Shown: positions 12,131-22,568 of the stretch, in pieces
Layout: the number at the start of each line of letters is the position of its first letter
Position numbering within the stretch: position 1 is the stretch's first letter
DNA from: Sisyra terminalis
Lineage: Eukaryota > Arthropoda > Insecta > Neuroptera > Sisyridae
Direction of reading: 5' to 3'
Assembly: GCA_958496175.1 (NCBI GenBank)
Contig: OY292277.1
Coordinates: 49,921,050-49,985,049, forward strand
Length of the DNA stretch: 64,000 nucleotides
Notes under the pieces: generated by a model
Database searches by the model: none
What the model was told of the DNA's origin: nothing
The model's input: the letters and a program-made list of their open reading frames with translations, nothing else
Program-made: the position numbers and the translations under genes

Positions 12131-12707
12131 TTCAAAAAGAGAGATTTTAATCTTTTAATAACTCAATTATAATTCTAATTTTCCTGCTGTCATTCCCGGA
12201 AGTAAGCATTTATCCATTGTCGGACTATTATTTCGGTTCAAACCCAAAAATTCAACCAATTTATTAGTTCCGAAAATTTAAGGCCACAATAGCGATTAAA
12301 ACCGGAAAATTTTATCGAAATTCCAACTATATTTTCTTGGCCAATTTACAGGTGAAAAATTTCCAACAAAATATTCGGAAGAAATTTGAGAAAAGTAAAC
12401 ATTGAAATCCATGTGATAGTTGCGAGACCGTCGCTGAAAGTCTGCATTGTTTATCCAACAATAACATCCAACAATTGTTGATAAGTTTTTTCAGTTTTCA
12501 GGAAATTATTAAAAGTTAAATATACATGTTGGTTTTAGGTGATAAAATTTTTGTATCATTTCCATGGAACTCAGACTAAATAAATATTTGATTTGTAAAC
12601 GATAACAATGATAAGAACGACTGAACTACAAATGTTTTGAGAGGCCTGATATATAAATAGTTTGATATTTTTTTTTTCATGAATCAACCAAAAAATATTT
12701 TTCGTAC
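12131..12707. other. Sequence between satellite and candidate exon (putative intron on minus strand)
   Basis: No repeat partner or coding content was recognised. If the exon at 12708-12906 is real, this is the start of the intron that follows it on the minus strand, opening with GTACGAA. An acceptor for the next exon was not identified here. Confidence 0.4.
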
Positions 12708-12906
12708 CTCGATGATGCCGTAAATGATGTCCCGTATTTCCGCAACACGGTTGCTCATAATAAAACGTCCAACTATTTTCAAACTCTCCATTAACGAAAA
12801 CATTTCGCACATTATCACATTGGAAAATTAACGTAAGAAATAAAACATAACGAACGGAATTCAAAACATTTACAATTGTCACATGACCACGTTTTTTCGA
12901 CTCCAT
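12708..12906 (-). CDS. Candidate first coding exon of a secreted or membrane protein
   Basis: The minus strand has an ATG (12906-12904) in a good insect context (CTCAACAATGG). It opens 66 codons ending at CATCATCGAG followed by GTACGAA, a fair splice donor (exon ends at 12708, phase 1). The predicted peptide starts MESKKRGHV and has a hydrophobic stretch (SVRYVLFLTLIFQ) that looks like a signal peptide or anchor. It continues with NGEFENSWTF and EQPCCGNTGHHLRHHRG. The NGEFE..W start and the cysteine pair suggest an extracellular domain, but the family is not recognised. Reading on past the donor gives low-complexity, intron-like sequence. Base composition is richer and less repetitive than the surroundings. 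No downstream exon was found toward lower coordinates. Confidence 0.5.
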
Positions 12907-13028
12907 TGTTGAGACGGGAAAAAGTTTCGAAACTTCGTTTTGAAAATGGGAAAATTCACATTTTTTTAGGGAACAAAAAAATTTTTTTTTTTTAGTTTTT
13001 AACGCGGTGCATTGTTGGGGTTTGGTGG

Positions 13029-13298
13029 TCACATTGGCGGAAATGATTTTTCGCGATTTTCATGAGCTTTTAGCGCCGAAATGACGAGCTTTACAGATGA
13101 CGGGTGGTAAGCCGGTTCATCCGTGGCGAACGTTGACGAAACACTGAAGTAAATTCGGCCGTTGCCGTCATATAACGTTATCCGCGTGTATGGTTGGTCT
13201 ATGGTGTCATCGGATTCGGCGACGACGATGCCTTCACCATCGGCACTCCGACCATCGGCACTTCTCACTTCGGCCATGTTCGCGAACTGCGATTTCAT
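13029..13298 (-). CDS. 89-codon upstream ORF of unknown function
   Basis: An ATG (13298-13296) opens 89 codons ending in TGA at 13029-13031, about 120 nt upstream of the candidate first-exon ATG and in a different frame. The translation is protein-like and hydrophilic rather than low-complexity, for example GIVVAESDDTIDQPYTRI and YDGNGRIYFSVSS. It has a small internal duplication (RSADG twice). The region is the most GC-balanced part of this area. It may be a coding upstream ORF in the 5' leader, an exon of another gene, or non-coding leader with a chance frame. No family was recognised. Confidence 0.35.
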   Translation of the reverse strand: MKSQFANMAEVRSADGRSADGEGIVVAESDDTIDQPYTRITLYDGNGRIYFSVSSTFATDEPAYHPSSVKLVISALKAHENREKSFPPM

Positions 13299-13309
13299 AT
13301 TTTTAATCG

Positions 13310-13839
13310 CAAGTACCTCTTGTATCGTTCTCTCAACGATACATACATAATCGCTATGTAATTACACTACATATACATTAGGTACATACCTACTTGTACA
13401 TAGAAACAACCAATCTTTAAATAAAGATCAAAAAAAAAAACGGAAAATATTCTCCGCTCCTACCACCAGATATATAAACGACCGGTGCACCAACTCGGCA
13501 CCAACAAATTGAATTTTCTTTATTTTTATGAGACAATTACATATATGAATGCATTTTTATTCTCTGCTTATTATTATGTAAGATCGAGGTTGCATTCGAA
13601 TGTAGCTTTGGTATGGGAAAATGCAGTCGATGCACAAACACTTGAGAATCTTTAAGATTTTTCCACATTTCGATTGTAAATCATTGCAAATGTAGTTTTA
13701 ATGAAAGCTAATTTTGCCAGGACTGGCTTTAAACTTGGTGAAAGTTTTCTTTCTCCCCGCAGTATGTAATAAATATTAAAAAAGCTCGATTTTACAAGAA
13801 AATAAATGCAGATTTTACTTTTGATGTTAATAACGAAAA
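13310..13839. other. Upstream flank of candidate gene, no gene seen
   Basis: Mostly unique sequence with a GTACATAC-rich stretch (13350-13400) and the possible core promoter block at 13450-13500. No repeat partner within the window and no convincing open frame. Confidence 0.5.
13470..13480 (-). promoter_or_regulatory. Possible TATA box upstream of the candidate gene
   Basis: The sequence ATATATAAACG reads as TATATA on either strand and lies in a locally GC-richer block (CTCCGCTCC..GACCGGTGCACC). It is about 170 bp upstream of the 89-codon ORF on the minus strand. Position and composition fit a core promoter, but TATA-like strings are common in DNA this AT-rich and no initiator was identified. 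Confidence 0.15.
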
Positions 13840-16750
13840 GAACTTCAATATTTAATACTCCAAAATTTCATGAATGAAACTAAAATATTGAAAACTTCTA
13901 CAGATTTATTAGCCTTTTCGAAAACTGCTATTAATTTATTTAAATTGGAAAGTATTCCTTAATTACGGGCAAATAAATGAATAATTTTTTGGATATATCT
14001 CAAGTTTTTGAGAAAGTTAACCATAATGGTTTACTTCACAAAATTTATTCACTATTTCCAATCCAATATTACTAAATACTTCTTAATTTTATCAGCTGTC
14101 TAATGTTCCAAATTCAAGTTGGCAAAAAGCTCTGTTAAAGCTCAATTTAGATTTTCCTTTTAATGTTTAATACTTAATATTCCAAAATTTCATTAATGAA
14201 ACTTGAATAATGAAAACTTGTACAGATCTATTAGTTTCTTCAAAAACTGCTCTAAATTGGAAAGTATTTTTAACGTCAATATTGATTTTGGTCATAAAAG
14301 AGTAAATGAAATTAAAAACATCATTTTAGGGGCGAATATTTTGGGATGTATCTCAAGCTTTTGTCAAAATCAACCAAAATCATCTTCACAAAATTTATTC
14401 ACTATTTCCAACCAAATATCACCAAAAACTTTTTAACTATATCAGTAGTAGAATATTTCAAATCCAAGTTGACAAAAAGCTCCGTTCATCTCGACCTATC
14501 AAAGCATTAAAGGGTAGTAAAATAAATGCAGATTTTAGTTCTAATGTTTAATGATGAAAAGAACTGCAGTAGGTACTTAATATTCCAAAATTTCATGAAT
14601 GAAACTAAAATATTGAAAACTTCTACAGATCCATTAGCTTTTTGGAAAACTGCTATTAAATTTTTTAAATTGGAAAGTATTCCTTAATTACGGGCAAATA
14701 AATGAATAATTTTTTGGATATATCTCAAGTTTTTAAGAAAGTTAACCATAATGGTTTACTTCACAAAATTTATTCACTATTCCCAATCCAATATTATTAA
14801 ATACTTCTTAATTTTATCAGCAGTTAAATGTTCCAAATTCAAGTTGGCAAAAAGCTCAGTTAAAGCTCAATTTAGATTTTCCTTTTAATGTTTAATACTT
14901 AATATTCCAAAATTTCATTAATGAAACTTGAATAATGAAAACTTGTACAGATCTATTAGTTTCTTCAAAAACTGCTCTAAATTGGAAAGTATTTTTAACG
15001 TCAATATTGATTTTGGTCATAAAAGAGTAAATGAAATTAAAAACATCATTTTAGGGGCGAATATTTTGGGATCTATCTCAAGTTTTTGACAAAATCAACC
15101 AAAATCTTCTTCACAAAATTTATTCACTATTTCCAACCAAATATCACCAAAAACTTGTTGACTATATCAGCAATAGAATATTTCAAATCCAAGTTGACAA
15201 AAAGCTCCGTTCATCTCGACCTATCAAAGCATTAAAGGGTTGTAAAATAAATTTAGATTTTCCTTTTAATGTTTAATGATGAAAAGAACTTTAATACTTT
15301 ATACTTGAACATTTCATGAATGAAACTGGAATATTGAAAACTTTTACAGATCCATTAGGTTCTTCAAAAACTGCTCGAAATTGGAAAGTATTTTTAACGT
15401 CAATATTGATTTTGGTCACAAAAGAGTGCAATAAATTCAAAACAGAATTTTAAGGGCGAAATTTTTTGGATGTATCCCAACTTTGATAAAGTCAATCATA
15501 AAGCCTTGAATTGATATTGAAATTTTTGCACTATTTCCAACTTAATATCACTAAATACTTTTTAACTATATCAGCAATAAGGAAATCCAAATCTAAGTCG
15601 GCGAAAAGCTCAGTTCATCTTGACCTATCAAAGCATTATAGAGTAGTAAAATAAATGCAGATTTTACTTTTTAATTTTACTTTTTAATTTTAATGTTTAA
15701 TGATGAAAAAAGCTTCAATACTTAAGGGGGGAAGCTGGTCTAGAGCGTGAAAAAATGGGCATAATTTATGAATTTTTTGTGACTCAACAAAAAGATCAAT
15801 CGAAAATCTGTGAAAGAAGTTTTATAATTTAGATTTTAATATACAAATACAATTTTTTTTGTGTCAATTAAATTCAAAATGGCGGCTGTCCAGCATTTCT
15901 TCGGAAGCGCCTCATTTTTTAGACGGGTCCATGGCCGAAGATGTAACGTCCTAAATTTTGGTCCCGGAACAAAATCCCGAAATTTTTTAGTTTCTATATA
16001 ACAACAGCAAGAGACGTACGTAGGATTTTTTCGATATTTTATTTTTTTCGCGAAATGGTGCACGTTTGAACAAAACATTAAAATTTTCACTATAAAAAAA
16101 TGACAAAATTGTCGATTAAAAAAAAACTATGCATATAAAAAAAATCCTACGTACGTCTCCGGAGAAAAGTATTTTGAATGTACTGTGAAAATTTCGTGTA
16201 GATCGGTGAAGATTTGCTCGAGTTATGTCTTTGGCCAGTTCAAAAAAAGTGATTTCGAGAAAAACGCGTTTAAAGTTTTAAGTACTATAAAATTATATTA
16301 AATGCGTATATACCTTTTTTGCCGGCATCCATTCTTTGGTATGTTATTTTTAAGACCCTAAAGTACCTTTTAAGACAAAAAAAAAATTCAGTTTCTTCAC
16401 AATTCTAGACCAGCTTCCCCCCTTAATATTCCAAAATTTCATGAATGAAACTTGAATATTGAAAACTTTTACAGATCCATTAGCTTTTTTGAAAACTGCT
16501 ATTAAATTATTTAAATTAGAATGTATTCCTTAACTTTAATATTGGTTTAGGTCACAGAAGAATAAATGAAATTAAAAAAATCATTTAACGGGTGAATATT
16601 TTTTAGATGTATTCCAAATTTGACAAAGTCAATCATAAAGCTTTACATAATGAATTTTTTTCACTATTTCCAACTTAATATTACTTAATACTTCTCAAAT
16701 ATATCAGCAATAGAACGTTCCAAATCCAAGTCGGTAAAAAGCTCAGTTCA
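13840..16750. repeat. Dimeric higher-order repeat array (about 322 + 403 bp)
   Basis: Units open with TTAATATTCCAAAATTTCAT near 13852, 14174, 14577, 14900, 15297 and 16423. Spacing alternates at about 322, 403, 323 and 397 bp, so the true period is a dimer of about 725 bp (A: ATGAATGAAACTAAAATATTG; B: ATTAATGAAACTTGAATAATG). The two dimers at 13.85 and 14.58 kb are nearly identical over long stretches, which indicates recent homogenisation. Open frames such as 14203-14436 are incidental. The last interval is stretched by a 697 bp TTAA element. Confidence 0.85.
15726..16422. mobile_element. TTAA-target MITE, 697 bp, 19 bp perfect terminal inverted repeats
   Basis: The ends are GGGGGGAAGCTGGTCTAGA and its exact reverse complement. 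Both sides are flanked by TTAA (15722-15725 and 16423-16426). Removing the element and one TTAA restores the satellite text ATACTTAATATTCCAAAATT seen in neighbouring monomers. TTAA duplication is characteristic of piggyBac and Kolobok-type transposases. The interior has no transposase frame; a minus-strand frame (15836-16090) shows no motif. A second inverted pair, GACGTACGTAGGATTTTTT near 16012 and its complement near 16140, lies inside. The interior is less AT-rich than the host repeat. Confidence 0.93.
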
Positions 16751-17219
16751 TTCCGGCCTATCATAGTACCTTGCAGTAAGGTTTTCTGTAGTAATTTATT
16801 TTACAAATAACATGATTTTTTTATGAAATAAAAAAGAAATCCATTGCAATTAGTACAAATAAATTTTCATTATATTCAATACATAGTAGTGTAGGAGGCA
16901 TAAATTATAAAATTATAAGATATTTGAGAAAATGAACTTTATCATTTAATAAATGCTCTATTTAGTTATATGTTTGTTTTTTTAAATAAGGGAAATTAAA
17001 TCAATATAATTGGATTAAAAACATGATACAACACAAAAGTATATATTATTCTTTTTTTAATTACAATATTGGAAAAAAACAAGTCAATCGATTTTTCAAA
17101 GCTTTAAATGATAGTACAAAACAAGCTTGATTATGTATTGAATTTATTTCTCTACCAAATATATGTTAATTTAAAATTTACAAAGGAATATCAAAGTAAT
17201 ACTGGCAACAACAAAACAT
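16751..17219. other. Unassigned AT-rich DNA
   Basis: No repeat partner, open frame or transposon end was recognised. Confidence 0.5.
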
Positions 17220-17900
17220 GCTTTATCTTCTACAAAAATTTCTGTAACTTTGGTTAAATATAGAACAGTAAAAATTGACATAAAAATTGACATAAAAATT
17301 GGAGAAAAAAACTTTTGCTATAAAACCATAGGGGTTTGATAATGTTTATCTGATATTAGGGGTAGTTTTTCCGCTTAAATTAAGGTTATTAGAACTGCTT
17401 TTTTTAATGGGATTTTTTTGGTTAGAAAAACTCTTACATGTCCCTTAAAAAAATTTAAAATTTTGAATGTTTTAAAAATATTTTTAGCCTTACCAGAAAT
17501 TGCTTCAATTAACAGTAATTCAGCAGTAAATTAAATTTCTTTGGGGGCTTTTTCGTTATTAAATACTTCAAAAAATTGCCTTTTTCTTTATTTTTCTCCT
17601 TTCAGAAGATTAGAAATTTTAACAGGGGTTCAAATTGCAGTTGATTCATTTTCATTGATTTTTTCCACGACTGCTCTTTTTCTTTTGAGCCAATAGCCAA
17701 TTCGACTAAATATAGAATAGTAAAAACTGACATAAAAATAGGAGAAAAAAAACTTTTGCTGAATCATAAAACCATGGGGGCTTGGCAATGTTTATTTGGT
17801 ATTAAGGGTAGTTTTTCCGTTTAAGTTAGGGTTACAAGAACTACTTTTAAATGGGATTTCTTTGGTTGGAAAGACTCTTATTTATTTCTAAATCAAATTT

Positions 17901-18120
17901 AAATAAGAAGACAATTCTGGTTGTTTTAGATTGATTTTTTTTTTTAAACTTTTATAATTATTATAACTATTGAAAATATTATATTTTTTGTGATTCAAGA
18001 AGACTGATGAAATTACGATACGTAACGAAACGTGGCTAATTTGAATACTTAAAAATAAACCGATCTTAAACAACCTGAATTTTCTTCTTATTTTATAAAA
18101 TCTGAGATCTGAATTTTATC
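17901..18120. mobile_element. Hairpin element family C, 220 bp
   Basis: The ends carry AAATAAGAAGACAATTCTGG on the left and its imperfect reverse complement CCTGAATTTTCTTCTTATTT on the right. The right arm extends to TCTGAGATCTGAATTTTATC. The flanks share ATCAAATTT (17892-17900 and 18121-18129), a likely target duplication of up to 9 bp. The element splits one copy of the surrounding direct repeat. The interior has a hammerhead-like core. Related copies lie at 2824-3037 and 50772-50917. The structure fits a 5'-truncated, terminally inverted Penelope-like derivative, but no coding link to such an element is visible here. Confidence 0.7.
18004..18030 (+). ncRNA. Hammerhead-like core with both canonical boxes
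   Basis: A canonical CTGATGA (18004-18010) is followed by stem TTACG/CGTAA with an ATA loop (18013-18025) and then CGAAAC (18026-18031), leading into CGTGGCTAAT. Both catalytic boxes and a 5 bp stem II are intact, which makes this the best hammerhead match in the window. Helices I and III and the cleavage triplet could not be assigned with confidence by eye. Confidence 0.4.
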
Positions 18121-18540
18121 ATCAAATTTGAATTTTGGAATATTTTAAAAATTTTTGGGCCTTACCAGTGTTTGCTTGAATTTATTGTAATTTACCAGCA
18201 AATCGAGTTTTTTTTGGGGCGCTTTTTCCTTATTAAATACTGCAACTAATGGCCAATGACCTTTTTCTTTATGCTTTTTCTTTCAGAAAATTATAATGCA
18301 TTTTTGGAGATACAATCGAAATTGGTCGTTAAAACTGCAGTTGAATTATTTTCGTTGATTTTTTCTGCCAGGAAGTTCATACACGTCTTATGCTTTTTTC
18401 TCTTGATTCTTACCTTTATGATAATATGAAGTAAATGGCGAAACAGGGATTCAAACTGCAGTTGAATAATTTTTGAAAGATTTTTTCTGCCAGGAAATTC
18501 TTCCACGTCTTATGCTTCTTTTCCCTGGAATCTTATCTTT

Positions 18541-19189
18541 ACGAAAATGTGCAGTATTTGGGAAAAATGTGACTAAGGTATTAAAGTTAGTGCATCTATT
18601 TCCTTTTCAGAATTTTCCTTTTTTTCCCCCATTTTTTGAAGCCTTCATATTTCCCAAATATGCTTCATATGTCTCCCTGAACAATGGCATACACTTGAAA
18701 ACCCAGTTAAAGTATTCTTTTAAACAAATCACTGCAAAAGTATATAAAAGTCACAACTAATACCTTAATTACCAAGTAAAAGTATTAGAAAAGGAATCAA
18801 ATGTAGGTGTTTTATTTTTAATTTAAAAAACCCGCTAAATTAAAAACTTAGGTTTTAGATTACTCCAATTTGGTTCCACCAAATTCATAACAATAAATTT
18901 TTGCTATGAATATTTGATTTTGCTTTTGCAGTTAATGGATAGGTGGGATTACCCTACAATATTTTCTTCTGGATTGCCAAATTGAATCAATTTTTTGCTT
19001 CCCATTACAACTTAATGTAAAAATCTTTTCCACTTCAGCTTTTGGAGCAGTTTTCAGCAAGTGCAGAACTTATTTCTCCATTTTTGTACCAAATCCATGA
19101 CCTTCAAATGGTTTGAAACTCTTATAGACTCATTTCAAAAATTTCGCAATCTTGTCTTGAATTTAACATGGATTATTAATGATCCAATA
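18541..19189. other. Unassigned AT-rich DNA
   Basis: Short plus-strand open frames (18473-18760 and 19061-19300) have low-complexity translations and no motif. No repeat partner was found except that the right part runs into the duplicated block at 19190. Confidence 0.4.
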
Positions 19190-19665
19190 GTTCTTCCAAT
19201 TCAACATATCCAAATTCTGATCTTCTTTTGTTTTTTTTTCTCTGGTATCAAAATTACCACTTTTAAAACGCAAGAATCAAAATTTACATGTTTCAAATAA
19301 AATATTTACTTTTTGAATTTAACTAGACCAAAGAGGTAATAATTGTCCTTCTAAGTTTAAAGTAAAAGTCAATACTGTGTATACAATATATAGGATATAT
19401 TGCGGTCCAATTTATGTAATATAATTTAATATAATAATATATAAAAATCATACCGTAAACATAAATTTAAACAAAAGTTCAAACAAAAATATTCAAGACG
19501 TATTGCCCAGATACGTAATTCGATTCCCAAGCAATCTTCTTCAGTGGTCATCAAGTAGTTTGGATCACTCCGTAACTGCTTTGTGATGATTCACAAAGCA
19601 AATCATCATTCGAAAGTGAATCATCATAAATCAGTTACGGAGTGATCCAAACTACTTGAGGACCT

Positions 19666-19692
19666 CTGAAGAAGATTGCTTGACAATCGAAA
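19666..19692 (+). ncRNA. Hammerhead-like core, family B
   Basis: CTGAAGA (19666-19672) is followed by stem GATTG/CAATC with loop CTTGA and then GAAA (19689-19692). ACGTAT and ATACGT around CTGGGCA could form helix III before GTC. The core again has A in place of the usual U in CUGAUGA, as in family A, and helix III is out of register by one or two bases. It is a structural resemblance only. Confidence 0.3.
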
Positions 19693-19795
19693 TACGTATC
19701 TGGGCAATACGTCACGAATATTTTTGTTTGAACTATTGTTCAAATTTATGTTTACGGTATGATTTTTATATAGTATTATATTAAATTATCCTACA

Positions 19796-20730
19796 CTAGC
19801 TGATCCCCGCAACTTCGTCTGCGTAACATAGGTGCAGATTTTGTTTTCTTTTCAAATTTGTAGTGGTACATGAAAATTTTTATTTTTCTTATTTCTTTTA
19901 CGAAAAACATAATCATACCTGAAAACACTGTTTTTTATCAACTTTAAAAAGACACATTTAATAAACTGTTGCAAAGAATAAAATTGTTCTATGTAATAAT
20001 CAATTCATTTTCAAAAAATATTTGTAAATATCTAAAAAGAGTATGCCTATTGCGTATAGCTACAGTAGGTATATATACCGTAGACCAAATAATCTGTAAA
20101 TCAATCAGCATCTATACATAAATAAAAAATTTTGCCAAGTTCAATAAAGTTGGTCTTAATTATAAGTAAAATGCGGTGACCATGCGACATTTTTCAAATA
20201 ACTTATATTTTTAAACTTGTGATATCTTTCGAATGGAATGTTCAAATTGAATAACTCAAAAAGTTATATAATGGTATTAAAGCAAACTTAAATATGAAGT
20301 CATTTATTTTGATAAGGATTAATCCCAAAGTATAAATAAAAGAACTTTAATAACGGTGGCATTTATATATATTTTTTAAAATGAAAAAACACTTATTGTG
20401 ACATAACTATAATAGTTAGACGTATGCTGTCGTTCTATTTTTTGTAGATAATGATATGTTCTGTAAAATCGTACTACATTATTTTGTTCTATAACCAATA
20501 GTTTTCGCAGCACACGCGATAAAAGAATGTTTTTTGGTAATTTTTTTGATACATTATTGGAGTTTTAGTATGGTTCCCTAACTTTTTTGAAAATTTAATA
20601 TGTTCGATGTTCACCGAAAATAGTGTAGCTTCCCAACAGTGAAAGAATTTTTCAAATCGATCGAATAATTTTGGAGCCTATTCAAAGCAAACAAACAATC
20701 AAATCTTTCCTCTTTATAATAATAGATAGA
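19796..20730 (-). mobile_element. Non-autonomous Helitron, 935 bp, minus strand
   Basis: Read on the minus strand, it starts TCTATCTATTATTATAAAGA at 20730 and ends with a short hairpin (CGCAGACGAAGTTGCG) followed by GGGATCAGCTAG at 19796. A 5' TC, a 3' hairpin and CTAG, and insertion between A and T are Helitron hallmarks. The segments TTTGATTGTTTGTTTGCTTT and GAATAGGCTCC near the 5' end are shared with the element at 51222. It sits in the right arm of the family B foldback, and the opposite arm shows the empty target ACATAAATTGG, with no target duplication. No Rep/helicase frame is present. Confidence 0.93.
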
Positions 20731-21080
20731 TAAATTGGACCGCAATATATCCTATATATTGTATACACAGTATAACTGTTCAAAGTCAACGAAAAAATAT
20801 TATTTTGATTAAAAGTCAATACTTTTTAATAATTGTAACAGAAATATCTTTGAAAATCTTGCAATTCTTCATCTTCAAATTCAACTAATCTTCTTTTGTG
20901 TTTTTTGTTTTTGGTATCAAAATTGCCACTTTTAAAACGCAGGAATCAAAATTTACATGTTCAAAATAAAATCTCTTTATGTAGGATTTAACTAGACCAA
21001 AGAGGTATTGATTGTTCTTCTAAGTTTAAAGTAAAAGTCAATATTTTTTTTTAATAAATAGAAAAGAAATATCTTTGAAA

Positions 21081-22568
21081 TATTATAAGAGTTCCATAAG
21101 TATCGGTTTGTTGTAAATATTCAGTGTTAATGATTTTTAAGCATCTTAAACGCTCGTCGTTAAAAATAAATCGTGTTAAATATTATAATACGATTTAGTT
21201 GTCGAGAAGATAAACGTGAAGTATGGATAACGATAACGATAACATTAGATAGAAGCTCTTCCTATATCAATAATTCATTGAATATAAGACGACGATTATT
21301 TAATGAGAGGCTAAAAAGTTGTGAAGAAATTTTCTTCCACTTTTCGTTTTTCCAACGTGCGAGGGAAAACCCAACGAACACATCGTCGCCGAACGTAGGA
21401 ACGACGGACGTGATAGCGCTTAGAAAAGCGGAATAATTTGAATCTGTGCTCGCGGTCCTGGAAACGAAACCCAGCATCCTTTTCCCATCCTTTTTCAAAT
21501 ACAAAATGTATATATACGCTCGATTACGTGCGATTCAATGAGCACTTATTTTTATTTATTCTAAAGAACTTGGGCTGTTTAGATTTCAAGATATGCGACG
21601 AACGTAAACGAACGACTTTAAACGTTGGGAAATACGTTTTTCAAATTTATTTCAAATGAGCCCCATCGCCCATCAGCCCATTCGTATGTTCCGATATCAA
21701 TTATTATGAATGGAAAATAATACAAAAATATTATTGCTCCTCCTGCACTACAATTTGTTTTCATGTTAATGCACTGACGCCAGAAATGCACTGCTAGAGC
21801 TTCCTGCTAGAGTTTCTTTTGTTCCCGAAGATTATCTCACTTTTACGATTACTTCCATGCATCGAATAGCAAATGGATGTTAACTTTAAAAACGATCGAA
21901 AAGTTTTTTCAAAGATTTTTTTTTTTTTTTTTTGAAAACTCTTCAACCATTATAATCGTTGAACGATAAGTTTTGCGTGTTGAATGCAGGACCGGTTTTT
22001 AAGTAATTTTAACACCCTAGGTGAGATTCTCTTTTGAGCACGTTTTATTTATATAATTGGGAACAATGCGCAACATAAACAACTACAGCTTTGGTCAAAA
22101 TATTTCAAGAAAAAATTATAATAATTATGAGTTTTAAAGTATTCAAAGAGGAATTTGGGTTTATATTTAACATGATTTTTGGCATATTTTGTCGAGTGTA
22201 ACTCCAAAGTTAGCACTATTAACTTACCTTCATGTTTAATATTAACATTGCTTGTAAAAAAAGTATGTTTTTTTTTTTTTTATAAAATGCACAATTTTTA
22301 TGAATTTCAGTAGTCATGTTTAAAAATTGTAATTATGTAGGAAAAAAAGCTTTAGACATAAAGCAGCTTTTACGCTTTGCAAGCTTCATTTTTATGCACA
22401 GCTTTGTAGTAGAAAAAAGATCGAAATCTTCCATTGAAAAAAAGAGCTTTACTTTTTAACTATTGGTAAATTTTGGCAAAAATTGTAGTCAATGATCCAC
22501 AACTTTATACCTTTATATTTATAGTAAAACAACAGTAATAACATTCTAAATATAATTATAGTATAGAT
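21081..22568. other. Unique DNA with a CpG-bearing, GC-richer stretch at about 21170-21660
   Basis: The part around 21170-21660 has many CG dinucleotides and higher complexity than the rest (CATCGTCGCCGAACGTAGG; GACGGACGTGATAGCG). Open frames exist on both strands (21173-21436 plus; 21262-21504 minus) without motifs or convincing splice signals. It could be an exon, a promoter or a conserved non-coding element. The rest is AT-rich with homopolymer T runs. Confidence 0.4.

Larger units (their letters stand above)
17220..18540. repeat. Two-copy direct repeat, period about 450-480 bp
   Basis: A block beginning AAATATAGAACAGTAAAAA near 17257 recurs near 17703 and runs through GGTAGTTTTTCCG.. and GGGATTT.TTTGGTT. 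A second block, TTTGAATTTTGGAATATTTT..CCTTACCAG, follows each copy (about 17460 and 18127). The second copy is interrupted by the hairpin element at 17901-18120. A shorter duplicated block (TTCAAACTGCAGTTGA..TTTTTTCTGCCAGGAA) occurs around 18330-18500. Confidence 0.7.
19372..20773. mobile_element. Foldback element, Penelope-like terminal family B
   Basis: The outermost ends are inverted: ATACTGTGTATACAATATAT at the left and its complement ending at 20773. The arms run inward through ATTGCGGTCCAATTTATG, AAACAAAAATATTC, GACGTATTGCCCAGATACGT and CAAGCAATCTTCTTCAG to a loop near 19591-19640. The right arm is broken near its outer end by a Helitron (19796-20730). A one-armed copy lies at 36797-37107. 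The CTGAAGA - hairpin - GAAATACG block resembles Penelope-like terminal repeats. No coding capacity. Confidence 0.75.
19190..21080. repeat. Duplicated ~190 bp block on both sides of a composite insertion
   Basis: A block containing TGGTATCAAAATTACCACTT, AATCAAAATTTACATGTT and TTTAACTAGACCAAAGAGGT lies at about 19190-19373. It recurs at about 20877-21046 in the same orientation. A shorter block (AAGTCAATACTTTTT..GAAATATCTTTGAAA) recurs at about 20814 and 21040. This is a small tandem repeat into which the foldback element and Helitron below inserted. Confidence 0.75.

Noticed and set aside
12571..13032. 153-codon minus-strand frame taken as a whole gene
   Set aside because: It opens at GTG and runs into intron-like low-complexity sequence after the GT donor at 12707. 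Only the ATG-to-donor part was kept as an exon.
14203..14436. 77-codon plus-strand frame
   Set aside because: It lies in the dimeric repeat and recurs imperfectly with it.
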